Shown piece after piece: positions 47,618 to 56,471 of a stretch of 64,000 nt of DNA. The notes under the pieces are model-generated. The model had not been told where the DNA came from. It saw only the letters and a program-made list of their open reading frames with translations, and searched no databases. The DNA is from Sinisalibacter lacisalsi (lineage in GTDB: Bacteria; Pseudomonadota; Alphaproteobacteria; Rhodobacterales; Rhodobacteraceae): positions 208,501 through 272,500 of the forward strand of contig NZ_BMGI01000001.1 of NCBI RefSeq assembly GCF_014640115.1, given 5' to 3'. Both the position numbers and the translations under genes were made by a program. How positions within the stretch are numbered: the stretch's first letter is position 1; every line of letters begins with the position of its first letter.

Positions 47618-48832
47618 TCATCCGCGCGAGAACCCGGCCACGATCTCGACATGCGTCGACCAGCGGAACTGGTCTACCACCACCAAGCGGTCGAGCCGGA
47701 ACCCGGCAGCGAGCAGGATCTGCGAATCACGTGCAAAGGTGACGGGGTTGCAGGAGACGGACGCCACCCTGGCAACGCCCGATTTTCCGATCTCGTTCAT
47801 CTGGGCCTCGGCCCCGGCCCGCGGCGGGTCGATCACGATCGCGTCAAAACGATTCAGTTCGTCGGCCAGAAGTGGGCGTCGAAACAGGTCGCGCGATTCG
47901 GTCGTCACCCGTTTGAGCCCCGGAGCCTCGCGCCACCCGGCATCCAGCGCCGCGAGCATCGCCGCTTCGCCCTCGACGGCATGAACCTCCGCCTGCTCGG
48001 CGAGCGGCAGCGAAAACGTGCCGCAGCCCGCGAACAGATCGAGCACGCGCTGCCCTGGCAAGACGGCGCGGCACACCTCGCGCAGGAGCGCCGCCTCCCC
48101 CTCGACCGTGGCCTGGAGAAAGGCCCCGGGCGGCGGAACCACCCGCGCTTTTCCGAATGCCTGCACCGGGGCAGCCACCAGTGCGACGGGCTCGCCATCC
48201 CAGATCAACCGCGCAATCCCGGCCTCGTCCGCGATCCGGGCAAGATCGGAGGCAAGTATCGGATCAAGCGGCTTTCCCCCTGTCACCGAAACATCCGGCC
48301 CGGTTTGCGAGAGCGCGATCGCGATGCGTAACGTGCCTTTCCGCGATCCCCCGGCGTCGACCAGCGATTCCAGCGCAGGCATCGCGTTCATCAAGCCGGG
48401 GTGGAGCAGCCGGCATTCGGGAATGCGGCTGATCGCGTCAGACTTCGGCGCGTGAAAGCCGATAAGCGGGCCCGCTTTCGTGCGCCGCGCCGACAGCACC
48501 GCGCGGCGGCGGGAGAAGGGTGGAGATGTCTCTATTCCAGCGATTTTTGTCTCGATCCCGCGCGCAGACAACGCCGTGCTGACCACATCCGCCTTCCAAC
48601 CCGCCACGAATTCATCCGATGCGTGTTGGAGCGCACATCCGCCGCAGGCCTTGTAATGCACGCAAGGCGGCCGCACGCGATCGGGGGAAGGCGAAACGAT
48701 CTTGGGGTTGTCGATTCGCCCGTCCACCTCCGTGCCTTCTATGATCTCACCGGGTAGGGCCCGCGGCACGAACACCGGACCGGGCGCGACGCCGTCTCCC
48801 CGATGACCCAGCCTTTCGATCGTCACCTGCAT
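47618..48832 (-). CDS. RNA (uracil-5-)-methyltransferase, TrmA/RlmC/RlmD family
   Basis: A 404-residue class I SAM-dependent m5U methyltransferase. A short TRAM-like N-terminus (MQVTIERLGHRGDGVA) precedes the Fe-S cluster cysteines Cys57, Cys63 and Cys66 (CVHYKACGGC) and Cys140, as in RlmD. The SAM motif is VLDLFAGCGTFSLPLA, and the catalytic cysteine lies in VSCNPVTFARD. Target is probably 23S rRNA, but RlmC and RlmD cannot be separated from sequence here. ATG 48832 shares a base with the stop of cca, so the two are coupled. Confidence 0.9.
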   Translation of the reverse strand: MQVTIERLGHRGDGVAPGPVFVPRALPGEIIEGTEVDGRIDNPKIVSPSPDRVRPPCVHYKACGGCALQHASDEFVAGWKADVVSTALSARGIETKIAGIETSPPFSRRRAVLSARRTKAGPLIGFHAPKSDAISRIPECRLLHPGLMNAMPALESLVDAGGSRKGTLRIAIALSQTGPDVSVTGGKPLDPILASDLARIADEAGIARLIWDGEPVALVAAPVQAFGKARVVPPPGAFLQATVEGEAALLREVCRAVLPGQRVLDLFAGCGTFSLPLAEQAEVHAVEGEAAMLAALDAGWREAPGLKRVTTESRDLFRRPLLADELNRFDAIVIDPPRAGAEAQMNEIGKSGVARVASVSCNPVTFARDSQILLAAGFRLDRLVVVDQFRWSTHVEIVAGFSRG

Positions 48833-49992
48833 CAGCCGCGTTCCAGAAGTTCTTCACGAGATAGGGAAAAGCCTGAGGCGATCCACCTGTTTTCAAGGTC
48901 ACGCAACCTCTCGCCGAGCGCCACGCCCTCGAACTCGGGCATGAGATCTTTCGGGGCGACGGGGAAAACGGCACCAGCCCCCCTTTCAAGCCGGGCCTCC
49001 AGATCTCCGGGCGGCAGCGTTTCGAACATCGCCGAGGTGAGAAGAACCACGTTGCGGGCTTCTTCTGGGCCAATCCGGTAGGCCAGTTCTTCCGCCCCCG
49101 CCAAGGTTCCCCGATGATCCAGAAGCCGATCAAGACGCCGGGAATCGGCTTTCGACAGCCTTAGGCGCTCCATGTGATCTTCGCCACCGAGGCAGGCAAG
49201 CCGCCGGATCGGGTTCGGCGCCACGCCCAGGGCCTGTTCGTGATGCACCAGAACGGGCAGCGCGGTGCAGTCGGCACCGGGAAGAACGTGGATCAAAACA
49301 CCCGCTTGGGCCATCGCGGCCACGGCGGGCGCCGGATCGGGCGCGGACAGGAGCTTTTTCATCTCGCTCCCAACTCTCTCGCGCGAAAGTGTCTCTAATC
49401 CGGCTGAATTTACGGAAATCGCGGCCAGAGCCTCGGCATCAAGCCCATGGTTCGGATCACCATACCAGGCGTGGAATCGGAAAAAGCGCAGGATGCGCAG
49501 GTAATCTTCGCGAATGCGGGCGTGGGCGTCGTCGATGAACCGAACCCGCCGCGCCTGAAGATCGGGGAGTCCTCCGATCGGGTCTGCGATCACGCCGTCG
49601 GGCGCGGCATAAAGCGCGTTCATGGTGAAATCGCGCCGGTGCGCGTCTTCCTCGATGGAACCGGCATAGGCAACAACCGCGCGCCGCCCATCGGTGGCGA
49701 TATCGCGGCGGAAAGTCGTGACTTCGAAGGGGTGCCCGGCCACCACCACCGTCACCGTGCCGTGATCAAACCCCGTCGGCACCGGGTGAAACCCCGAGTT
49801 GCGGGCAAGGCCGGTGATCTGATCGGGCGTTGCATCGGTCGTGATGTCGATATCGGTGATATCGGCACCCAGAAGCGCGTTTCGAACACACCCGCCAACG
49901 AACCAAGCCTGATACCCCGCCGTCGTGAGCATGGCGCACACGGCCTGGGGCCCAGCGCCCGAGAGCCAGTCATCGGTGATTCGCTGCGTCAT
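48832..49992 (-). CDS. cca: CCA tRNA nucleotidyltransferase / poly(A) polymerase family
   Basis: A 386-residue class II nucleotidyltransferase. The catalytic head has FVGGCVRNALLG followed by DIDITTDATP, and the NTP-recognition segment is RRDFTMNALY. RRVRFIDDAHARIREDYLRILRFFRFHA is the conserved neck. It adds or repairs 3'-CCA; poly(A) polymerase activity is the alternative in this family. The frame is open upstream, but ATG 49992 overlaps the NUDIX stop by ATGA and gives the usual start. Confidence 0.92.
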   Translation of the reverse strand: MTQRITDDWLSGAGPQAVCAMLTTAGYQAWFVGGCVRNALLGADITDIDITTDATPDQITGLARNSGFHPVPTGFDHGTVTVVVAGHPFEVTTFRRDIATDGRRAVVAYAGSIEEDAHRRDFTMNALYAAPDGVIADPIGGLPDLQARRVRFIDDAHARIREDYLRILRFFRFHAWYGDPNHGLDAEALAAISVNSAGLETLSRERVGSEMKKLLSAPDPAPAVAAMAQAGVLIHVLPGADCTALPVLVHHEQALGVAPNPIRRLACLGGEDHMERLRLSKADSRRLDRLLDHRGTLAGAEELAYRIGPEEARNVVLLTSAMFETLPPGDLEARLERGAGAVFPVAPKDLMPEFEGVALGERLRDLENRWIASGFSLSREELLERG

Positions 49993-50585
49993 GGCCCAAG
50001 CCTTTCCGCCAATGTTCGTAGCATCCAGGCGGTTGCGCCCCAAATGTAATAGGGTCCGTAGGGCACCACGAGAAAACGGCGTTGAACCCCCCGGAAATAG
50101 CGTGATTCCACGAAGAAATTGGCACGATTCGCGATGTGATCGAAGGGCACGGTGAAGATCTCGTCCACCTCGCCCACCTCCGCGATCGGTGTGAACGGCT
50201 GCCGGACCACGCCCAGAATCGGGGTGACGCTGAATCCGGTGACGGTTTCGTGCGGCGTCATTGTGCCGAGCACGTCCACCGCGCGCCGATCCAGCGCGAT
50301 CTCTTCCTCGGCCTCACGAAGCGCGGCCGCGACAACGTCGTGATCGGTCGGGTCAACCTTGCCGCCGGGAAACGCGATCTGGCCGGGATGATGCTTCAGC
50401 CCCGATGCGCGTTTTGTCAGGATCAGATCCATCCCTCTCGGCGCCGGAGAAAACGCAATCAGAACAGCGGCGGGCCGCAAGGTGCGGTTCCCGGGGCGAA
50501 GATCCGGGTTCAGGTCATAGTCCGAGGAAGGCGCGCCCGCACCGACAGCCGCCCGCAAGCGGGCAATCGTCTCAGCGGCGGTCAA
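49989..50585 (-). CDS. NUDIX hydrolase, CoA pyrophosphatase type
   Basis: A 198-residue NUDIX enzyme. The NUDIX box is present as GGKVDPTDHDVVAAALREAEEEIAL, and the CoA-specific upstream element is RASGLKHHPGQIAFPGG. It probably cleaves CoA and derivatives to 4'-phosphopantetheine and ADP. The only suitable start is TTG 50585, which has GGGGAG seven bases upstream and overlaps the end of hslO by 14 bases. It is part of the hslO-NUDIX-cca-methyltransferase operon. Confidence 0.9.
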   Translation of the reverse strand: MTAAETIARLRAAVGAGAPSSDYDLNPDLRPGNRTLRPAAVLIAFSPAPRGMDLILTKRASGLKHHPGQIAFPGGKVDPTDHDVVAAALREAEEEIALDRRAVDVLGTMTPHETVTGFSVTPILGVVRQPFTPIAEVGEVDEIFTVPFDHIANRANFFVESRYFRGVQRRFLVVPYGPYYIWGATAWMLRTLAERLGP

Positions 50586-51561
50586 CCTTGCGCTCCCCGG
50601 CCTCGAAACCGAGCTCGTCGGGATCCAGCTCGTAATGTGCCCCGCAAAACTGGCAATCGGCCGTCACGACACCCCGGTCCAACGTCATCGACTCGATGTC
50701 TTTTCGCGAATAGATCGAAAGGCTTTCATGCACCCGATCCCGCGAACACGTGCAGCCGAACTGGAGCGGCTGCGGATCGAAAACGCGCGGACCATCTTCG
50801 TGGAACAAGCGGACGAGCATCTGCGGCGGCTGAATCGCCGGGCCGATCAACTCGTCTTCGCGAATGGTTTCAAGCAGGATATTGGCGCGCGACCAGTCTT
50901 GAAGCTCGTCCTTGTCGGCAAGCAGATCCCGCGCCGCGAGCAGGCCTCCCTCGCCGGTGCCGCCATCTTCGCCCGACCGTGGGGGAATTCCCGGCATCTT
51001 CTGAAGCATCACGCCACCCGCGCGCCAGCCGCCGGCCTCTTTTGCGAAGGTCAGGGCAAAGCGGGTCGGCAGCTGTTCCGACTGGGCGAAATAGGTTTGC
51101 GCACAATCGGCGAGAGATTGCCCGCCGATCGGCGTGAGGCCGGAGTAGGGCGTCGTGCCCTTGCCCTGGTCGATCAGGATGGCGAAATACCCGCGTCCGA
51201 TCTGCGGAAACGGGTCTTCCGCCATTTCGAGACGCTCGGCATCATAGCTTGCATAGGCCCGGATGCGGCCCGGGGCGCCCTCGGCTTCGGGCGCGAAATA
51301 GTCCGTTGCAACAAGCCGGGCCGGGCCGTCACCCCTGATCTGGAGCGAGAGCTTCCAGCGCAGCTTGATCGCCGGGCCGATCAAGGCGGTCAGAATGGCC
51401 GCCTCGGCAACCAACCGCTCGATCGCGGGTGGATAATCATGCTTCGAGAGGATCTCGTCGAGCACACCATCCAGCCGCACCGCGCGGCCGCGGATATCGC
51501 TCTTGTCCAGCTGAAAGGGGAGGACGGTATCGTCCCAGGCGATCTTGGATCCAAGGCTCAT
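50572..51561 (-). CDS. hslO: Redox-regulated chaperone Hsp33
   Basis: A 329-residue Hsp33 holdase. The C-terminal zinc switch shows CTC and CQFC (FGCTCSRDRV and ADCQFCGAHYELD), which release zinc on oxidation and activate the chaperone. The N-terminal core includes AAILTALIGPAIKLRWKLSLQIRG and YAPE-type segments. It is slightly longer than E. coli Hsp33 because of a short N-terminal extension and a charged C-terminal tail. The ribosome site at ATG 51561 is weak. It is divergent from the second NUDIX gene. Confidence 0.95.
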   Translation of the reverse strand: MSLGSKIAWDDTVLPFQLDKSDIRGRAVRLDGVLDEILSKHDYPPAIERLVAEAAILTALIGPAIKLRWKLSLQIRGDGPARLVATDYFAPEAEGAPGRIRAYASYDAERLEMAEDPFPQIGRGYFAILIDQGKGTTPYSGLTPIGGQSLADCAQTYFAQSEQLPTRFALTFAKEAGGWRAGGVMLQKMPGIPPRSGEDGGTGEGGLLAARDLLADKDELQDWSRANILLETIREDELIGPAIQPPQMLVRLFHEDGPRVFDPQPLQFGCTCSRDRVHESLSIYSRKDIESMTLDRGVVTADCQFCGAHYELDPDELGFEAGERKVDRR

Positions 51562-51631
51562 TTTTCAGATTCCGCGTTGCGTTCAGGCTCGCATACCTCG
51601 TCTAATGGGTCTGGGCAACCGAAGCGAAACC

Positions 51632-52075
51632 ATGATCCGGCGACACGGCGATCCAGTTCGACACGACAAGAAATACACGCTGCGGGCGGGGGTATACGCA
51701 ATTCTCCCGCTCGGCAACGACGTCTTGCTCACCCACCAGGCCCGGCCCGTGCCCGAGTTCCAGCTTCCGGGCGGCGGGATAGACGCTGGCGAAAGCTCGC
51801 TGGCCGCGCTGCACCGGGAAGTGTTCGAGGAAACCGGATGGCGTATCGCCGCGCCACGACGGCTCGGGGCATTCCGGCGGTTCACCTTCATGCCCGAATA
51901 CGACATCTGGGCGGAAAAGCTCTGCCACGTCTACCTCGCCCGCCCGGTTCGCCGGATCATGCCCCCCACCGAACCCGGCCATTCCGCGCTCTGGGCCCCC
52001 GCGCCGGTGGCGATCGAGATCATCGGGAATGACGGCGATCGCGCCTTCCTGCGTGACTATTTCAGCCGGTTCTGA
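51632..52075 (+). CDS. NUDIX hydrolase
   Basis: A 147-residue single NUDIX domain. The box reads GGGIDAGESSLAALHREVFEETGW. The N-terminal MIRRHGDPVRHDKKYTLRAGVYAIL matches a family of alphaproteobacterial NUDIX proteins of unknown substrate. ATG 51632 is preferred over the upstream ATGs because the conserved sequence begins there. The 3' end overlaps the convergent phosphatase gene by 19 bases. Confidence 0.87.
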   Translation: MIRRHGDPVRHDKKYTLRAGVYAILPLGNDVLLTHQARPVPEFQLPGGGIDAGESSLAALHREVFEETGWRIAAPRRLGAFRRFTFMPEYDIWAEKLCHVYLARPVRRIMPPTEPGHSALWAPAPVAIEIIGNDGDRAFLRDYFSRF

Positions 52076-53400
52076 CCGGTTCCGCGATATTCGATCATGG
52101 CGCAGGAGAGATCGTCGGCAAAATCCTTGCCAGTGTGGAATGTATCAAGATCCCAGACCAGGGCTTCGAAAAAGGCATTGGCCGTCAAGTCGGCATTTTT
52201 CCTGATCAGGCGGGCAAAACCATCTTCCTCCAGCATTTCCCCGGATGCGCCGGTGCATTCCGTGAAGCCGTCGGAATAGAACAGCAACCGATCGCCCGGC
52301 ATCAGGTTCAAGCTCCACTGCGCATAGGCCGCGTCTTCGAAAAGACCGATCGGTAATCCGCCGACTCCGTCATATTCAACCGTGCCGTCTGCCCGGAACA
52401 GGGCCGGGTTCGGATGGCCGCATTGCACGATATCAACCCGGCCGGACGCGAGATCCAGATAGCCGAAGACGATGGTGAAATAGAGGTCGGACTTCATTTC
52501 GTCGAGCATCAGCGCATTGAGAAGCCGCGCCACTTCGGCGGGCGGGCGGGCGTGATATCGCCCGTCTTCACCACGTTCGAGCGCGATATTCTGCTCGGGC
52601 GCGCCATCGGAGAGATACCCGGCGAGCCGGGCCGTCATCAGGGCGGAGGCTATGCCATGACCGGACACATCCATCGAGTAGACCGCGACCCTGCCTTCGC
52701 CGGCACAGAAGAACCCGACGAGATCGCCGCCGACATGACCGGAAGGCTTGAGCAGCAACGAGATCTCGGCTTCGCGGAAATCCCGGTAACGCTCGCGCAC
52801 GAGAGATTGCTGCATCTTCCGCGCCTCGACGAGATCGCGATCAACGGCGTCGTAGAGCGCGCTGATCTCATTGAGCGTCGATGTGATCAGGCGGTTCTTG
52901 TCCGACAGCTCGCGCTCCATCTTCAGGATGCGGGCGCCGGCCTTGATTCGCGCTCTGAGTTCGACCGAATTGAACGGTTTGTTGAGGAAGTCGTCGGCCC
53001 CCTGCTCAAGCCCATGGGCGACAGCACCCTTCTCGTTTTTCGAGGTGAGAAGGATGAAATACACGTAGTTTTCCAGAGGTAGGGCGCGAACGTGGGCGCA
53101 AAGTTCCAGCCCGTCCATCCCCGGCATCATCCAGTCGGACAGGATCAGATCAACCGGCTCGGCAGTCAGGCAGTCGAGCGCATCCTGTCCGGACCCGGCC
53201 TCGATCACGTCGAAGCCCTGCCTCGAAAGCGAGGCCGACAGCACCCGGCGCTGAGCGCGCGAGTCGTCAACGACCAGCACACGCCGGATGGCACAGTCTC
53301 GCCGGTCGTCTTCCACCGAAACAGAATGTAAAAATGATACCGACACACTAACCTGGCTTTGCCCGCGCAGAATCAACCGTCGCCGAGTAAGACCTTGCAC
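52057..53400 (-). CDS. Response regulator with PP2C (SpoIIE) phosphatase output
   Basis: Up to 447 residues. The receiver domain has acidic pair Asp45-Asp46 (VLVVDDSRAQ), phospho-acceptor Asp89 (LILSDWMMPGMDG) and Lys in DDFLNKPF. A coiled linker (~155-205) leads to a PP2C domain with VGGDLVGFF, VYSMDVSGHGIASALM, QCGHPNPALF and DDLSCAMI. Such proteins dephosphorylate anti-sigma-antagonists in partner-switching systems; RbaY of Rhodobacter has this architecture. The start is uncertain: GTG 53400, GTG 53346 and GTG 53316 are all possible. A CtrA-like site lies next to the longest start. It is divergent from an Hpt gene, a probable partner. Confidence 0.88.
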   Translation of the reverse strand: MQGLTRRRLILRGQSQVSVSVSFLHSVSVEDDRRDCAIRRVLVVDDSRAQRRVLSASLSRQGFDVIEAGSGQDALDCLTAEPVDLILSDWMMPGMDGLELCAHVRALPLENYVYFILLTSKNEKGAVAHGLEQGADDFLNKPFNSVELRARIKAGARILKMERELSDKNRLITSTLNEISALYDAVDRDLVEARKMQQSLVRERYRDFREAEISLLLKPSGHVGGDLVGFFCAGEGRVAVYSMDVSGHGIASALMTARLAGYLSDGAPEQNIALERGEDGRYHARPPAEVARLLNALMLDEMKSDLYFTIVFGYLDLASGRVDIVQCGHPNPALFRADGTVEYDGVGGLPIGLFEDAAYAQWSLNLMPGDRLLFYSDGFTECTGASGEMLEEDGFARLIRKNADLTANAFFEALVWDLDTFHTGKDFADDLSCAMIEYRGTGQNRLK

Positions 53401-53402
53401 TC

Positions 53403-53417
53403 CTAATTCCAGGTTAA
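53403..53417 (-). promoter_or_regulatory. Near-consensus CtrA-type site (TTAA-N7-TTAG)
   Basis: On the - strand TTAA (53417-53414), seven bases and TTAG (53406-53403) differ from the CtrA consensus at one base. It lies between the receiver-PP2C gene and the Hpt gene. TTAACC, the strong half-site, is intact. Confidence 0.4.
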
Positions 53418-53454
53418 TCCGAAAATTCTCTACTCTTTTCTTTTCGGACTAACC
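53412..53454. repeat. 14-bp inverted repeat in the PP2C / Hpt divergent promoter region
   Basis: GGTTAATCCGAAAA (53412-53425) is repeated in inverse at 53441-53454 with one mismatch and a 15-base pyrimidine-rich spacer. The dyad sits midway between the two divergent genes, the expected place for a shared operator. It could also fold in RNA. Confidence 0.6.
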
Positions 53455-53502
53455 CTTCATCAAACAAATCCATCTCACGATGCTCGCAAACCGGAGACTG
53501 CG

Positions 53503-53814
53503 ATGATCGACTGGGAACGCGTTCAGGAGCTCAAGGAAGAGATCGGCGAGGAAGACCTTGCCGAGGTGGCCGATCTGTTCATGACCGAGGTCGAGGACGT
53601 GATCCACCGCCTGCGTCAGAACCCGACTCCGGCAACATACGAGGCGGATCTTCACTTCCTGAAATCGTCGGCGCTGAACCTCGGGTTCACGCAGCTGGCC
53701 AGCCTGTGCCAAAGCGGTGAGCGCATGTCTGCGTCAGGCTTGGCCGATCGCGTCGACTTGACCCCGATTTTCCGGTGCTATGCCGACTCGAAAAAGGCCT
53801 TTCGCGCGGTCTAG
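53503..53814 (+). CDS. Histidine phosphotransfer (Hpt) domain protein
   Basis: A 103-residue stand-alone Hpt protein. The acceptor is His51 in DLHFLKSSALNLGF, the standard H-x-x-K-(S/G)-S-A-x-x-x-G motif of phosphorelays. GGAG precedes ATG 53503 by six bases. Position next to a receiver-PP2C protein suggests it phosphorylates or dephosphorylates that receiver. It is not ChpT, which has a different, larger dimeric fold. Confidence 0.9.
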   Translation: MIDWERVQELKEEIGEEDLAEVADLFMTEVEDVIHRLRQNPTPATYEADLHFLKSSALNLGFTQLASLCQSGERMSASGLADRVDLTPIFRCYADSKKAFRAV

Positions 53815-55058
53815 AGAATGAACTCGCCGATCACGTCGTCGTTGGTCACATCGGTGTAGGTAAAGCCCGTTTCATCGAGCCGCGCAAACAGGCGCGGGAA
53901 GTTTTCCGGCGACTTGGTTTCGATGCCGATCAACACGGTCCCGAAGTTGCGCGCCGATTTCTTGAGATACTCGAACCGGGCGATATCATCCTCCGGCCCA
54001 AGCATTTCGAGGAAGTCGCGCAAGGCACCCGGCCTCTGCGGCAGGCGCAGCAGGAAGTATTTCTTCAGCCCCGAAAACCGCTGCGCGCGTTCCTTGACCT
54101 CGGGAAGCCGTTCGAAATCGAAATTCCCCCCCGATGTGACACAAACCACCGTTTTTCCCCCGATATCATCCGCCAGATCGCCCAACGCATCGACCGACAG
54201 CGCGCCGGCAGGTTCCAGCACGATGCCTTCGGTGTTCAGCATCTCGAGGATGGTGACGCAGATCCGGTCTTCGGGCGCGGTGAGCACATCCGTCATCGGC
54301 AGATCCACGAGCGCCTCGAAGGTCAGATCGCCAACCCGCGCAACGGCGGCACCGTCGACAAATGTGTCGATCTTCGACAGCGAGATCGGATGACCAACCG
54401 CCAGGGCCGCCGTCAGGCTCGCGCCGCCGGCGGGCTCGACATAGCGCAGCGCGGTTTCGGGTGCCGTCTCGGCAAGAAAGCGGCGCATCCCCGCAGCAAG
54501 CCCGCCGCCGCCGACCGGCACGATCACAATGTCAGGGGCCTTGCCAAGCTGGTCCATCATCTCGACGGCAACGCTGGCCTGCCCCTCGATCACGTCAACA
54601 TCGTTGAACGGCGCCAGAAAGTGGCCGCCCGCTTCTGCGCAATAGGCCTGCGCCGCTGAGAGCGTGTCGTCGAAATAGTCGCCGATCAGCCGGATTTCGA
54701 CACTATCCTTGCCGAAAATGCGAGTCTTGTCGATCTTCTGTTGGGGTGTCGTCACCGGCATGAAGATCACGGCCCGCGCGCCGAAATGCCGGGCTGCAAA
54801 GGCCACGCCCTGGGCGTGGTTGCCGGCACTGGCGCAGATAAAAAGCTGCTGCTCCGGATTGGTCGCAAACACTTTGCGCATCGCGTTGAACGCACCGCGG
54901 ATCTTGTAGCTGCGCACGGGGCTCAGGTCTTCCCGCTTGAGCCAGACGTCGGCGCCAAAGCGGGCCGACAGATGATCGTTGCGCTGCAGCGGCGTGGGCG
55001 GGAACAGCTCCCGCATCTTGCGTTCGGCGATGAGCGCCTTGTCTGAAAAACCTGTCAT
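53811..55058 (-). CDS. ilvA: Threonine ammonia-lyase
   Basis: A 415-residue PLP enzyme that deaminates threonine to 2-oxobutanoate, the first step of isoleucine synthesis. PLP Lys52 is in VRSYKIRGAFN, the phosphate-binding glycine loop is VPVGGGGLAAG, and the substrate loop is CASAGNHAQG. The C-terminus has a single ACT-like region (KYFLLRLPQRPGALRDFLEML), the shorter architecture. ATG 55058 begins the conserved part; the frame continues upstream without support. It ends over the convergent Hpt stop by four bases. Confidence 0.95.
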   Translation of the reverse strand: MTGFSDKALIAERKMRELFPPTPLQRNDHLSARFGADVWLKREDLSPVRSYKIRGAFNAMRKVFATNPEQQLFICASAGNHAQGVAFAARHFGARAVIFMPVTTPQQKIDKTRIFGKDSVEIRLIGDYFDDTLSAAQAYCAEAGGHFLAPFNDVDVIEGQASVAVEMMDQLGKAPDIVIVPVGGGGLAAGMRRFLAETAPETALRYVEPAGGASLTAALAVGHPISLSKIDTFVDGAAVARVGDLTFEALVDLPMTDVLTAPEDRICVTILEMLNTEGIVLEPAGALSVDALGDLADDIGGKTVVCVTSGGNFDFERLPEVKERAQRFSGLKKYFLLRLPQRPGALRDFLEMLGPEDDIARFEYLKKSARNFGTVLIGIETKSPENFPRLFARLDETGFTYTDVTNDDVIGEFIL

Positions 55059-55105
55059 GCCCGCGATACTGCCGATCCGGGCCTTTCGCGCAACCCCGAT
55101 CGCCC

Positions 55106-55134
55106 TTGCCGCCCCGCCCGCCAGCCGATAAACC
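55106..55134 (+). promoter_or_regulatory. Possible sigma-70-type promoter for argG
   Basis: TTGCCG (55106-55111) and TAAACC (55129-55134) with a 17-base spacer lie 30 bases before the argG start, in the 106-base gap divergent from ilvA. Neither hexamer is perfect. Confidence 0.4.
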
Positions 55135-55164
55135 GCCGCGGACAACACATAGACGGAGTTTCTC

Positions 55165-56388
55165 ATGTCCGCGCCGAAGAAAGTCGTCCTCGCCTATTCC
55201 GGCGGCCTCGACACCTCGATCATCCTGAAATGGCTGCAAACCGAATACGGCTGCGAGGTGGTGACCTTCACCGCCGATCTCGGCCAGGGCGAGGAACTCG
55301 ATCCTGCACGAAAAAAGGCGGAACTGCTCGGGATCAAGCCCGAGAACATCTACATCGAAGACTTGCGCGAAGAATTCGTGCGCGATTTCGTCTTCCCGAT
55401 GTTTCGCGCCAACGCGGTTTACGAGGGGCTCTACCTGCTCGGCACCTCCATCGCCCGCCCGCTGATTTCCAAGCGCCTGATCGAGATCGCGGAGGCCACC
55501 GGTGCCGACGCCGTTGCTCACGGCGCGACGGGCAAGGGCAACGATCAGGTGCGCTTCGAGCTTTCGGCCTATGCGCTGAACCCCGATATCAAGGTGATTG
55601 CGCCTTGGCGTGAGTGGAACCTGACCAGCCGCACCAGGCTGATCGACTTCGCCGAGCAACACCAGATCCCGATCGCCAAGGACAAACGCGGCGAAGCGCC
55701 GTTTTCGGTGGACGCCAACCTTCTGCACACCTCCTCCGAGGGCAAGGTGCTCGAAGATCCCGCCATCGAGGCGCCCGACTACGTTTATCAACGCACGGTT
55801 CACCCCGAAGACGCGCCGAACGAACCGGAATACGTCGAGATCGGGTTTGAAAAGGGCGATGCCGTCTCGATCAACGGGCAGGCTATGAGCCCGGCCGAAG
55901 TGCTGACAAAGCTCAACGAGCTTGGCGGCAAGCATGGCGTCGGGCGGCTCGATCTCGTCGAAGGCCGCTTCGTGGGCATGAAATCGCGCGGTATCTATGA
56001 AACTCCCGGCGGCACGGTTCTGCTCGAAGCACACCGCGGCATCGAATCGATCACGATGGACCGGGGCGCGATGCACCTGAAAGACGAGCTCATGCCGCGT
56101 TACGCGGAACTGATCTACAACGGTTTCTGGTTCAGCCCCGAGCGCGAGATGCTTCAGGCCGCGATCGACAAGAGCCAGGAATTCGTCACCGGCACCGTGC
56201 GGGTCAAGCTCTACAAGGGCCTCGCGCAAACCGTCGGGCGCTGGTCGGATTACTCGCTCTACTCCGAAGAGCACGTCACCTTCGAAGACGATGCCGGTGC
56301 CTACGATCAGAAGGACGCCGCCGGCTTCATCAAGCTCAACGCGCTGCGCCTGCGGCTTCTGGGCATGCGGCGCAGACGGGTGAAGTGA
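55165..56388 (+). CDS. argG: Argininosuccinate synthase
   Basis: A 407-residue enzyme that joins citrulline and aspartate using ATP, the penultimate step of arginine synthesis. The P-loop is [15 protein letters not shown], followed by [29 protein letters not shown] and [22 protein letters not shown] lies six bases upstream of ATG 55165. A terminator hairpin follows closely, so it is monocistronic. Confidence 0.98.
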   Translation: MSAPKKVVLAYSGGLDTSIILKWLQTEYGCEVVTFTADLGQGEELDPARKKAELLGIKPENIYIEDLREEFVRDFVFPMFRANAVYEGLYLLGTSIARPLISKRLIEIAEATGADAVAHGATGKGNDQVRFELSAYALNPDIKVIAPWREWNLTSRTRLIDFAEQHQIPIAKDKRGEAPFSVDANLLHTSSEGKVLEDPAIEAPDYVYQRTVHPEDAPNEPEYVEIGFEKGDAVSINGQAMSPAEVLTKLNELGGKHGVGRLDLVEGRFVGMKSRGIYETPGGTVLLEAHRGIESITMDRGAMHLKDELMPRYAELIYNGFWFSPEREMLQAAIDKSQEFVTGTVRVKLYKGLAQTVGRWSDYSLYSEEHVTFEDDAGAYDQKDAAGFIKLNALRLRLLGMRRRRVK

Positions 56389-56391
56389 TCA

Positions 56392-56420
56392 CCCGCGCCC
56401 CCTGATCGCGGGCCTTTTTC
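56392..56420 (+). terminator. Rho-independent terminator of argG
   Basis: CCCGCG and CGCGGG pair across a nine-base loop and are followed by CCTTTTTC. It begins four bases after the argG stop. Confidence 0.75.
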
Positions 56421-56471
56421 CTATGAGGCGGCGTTTCCGCGCGAAGCGCCGCTGCTGACCCAGGGTGGCGG

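Noticed and set aside
54703..56274. A 523-codon frame on the - strand opposite argG
   Set aside because: argG is complete and highly conserved on the + strand; the antisense product has no family features.
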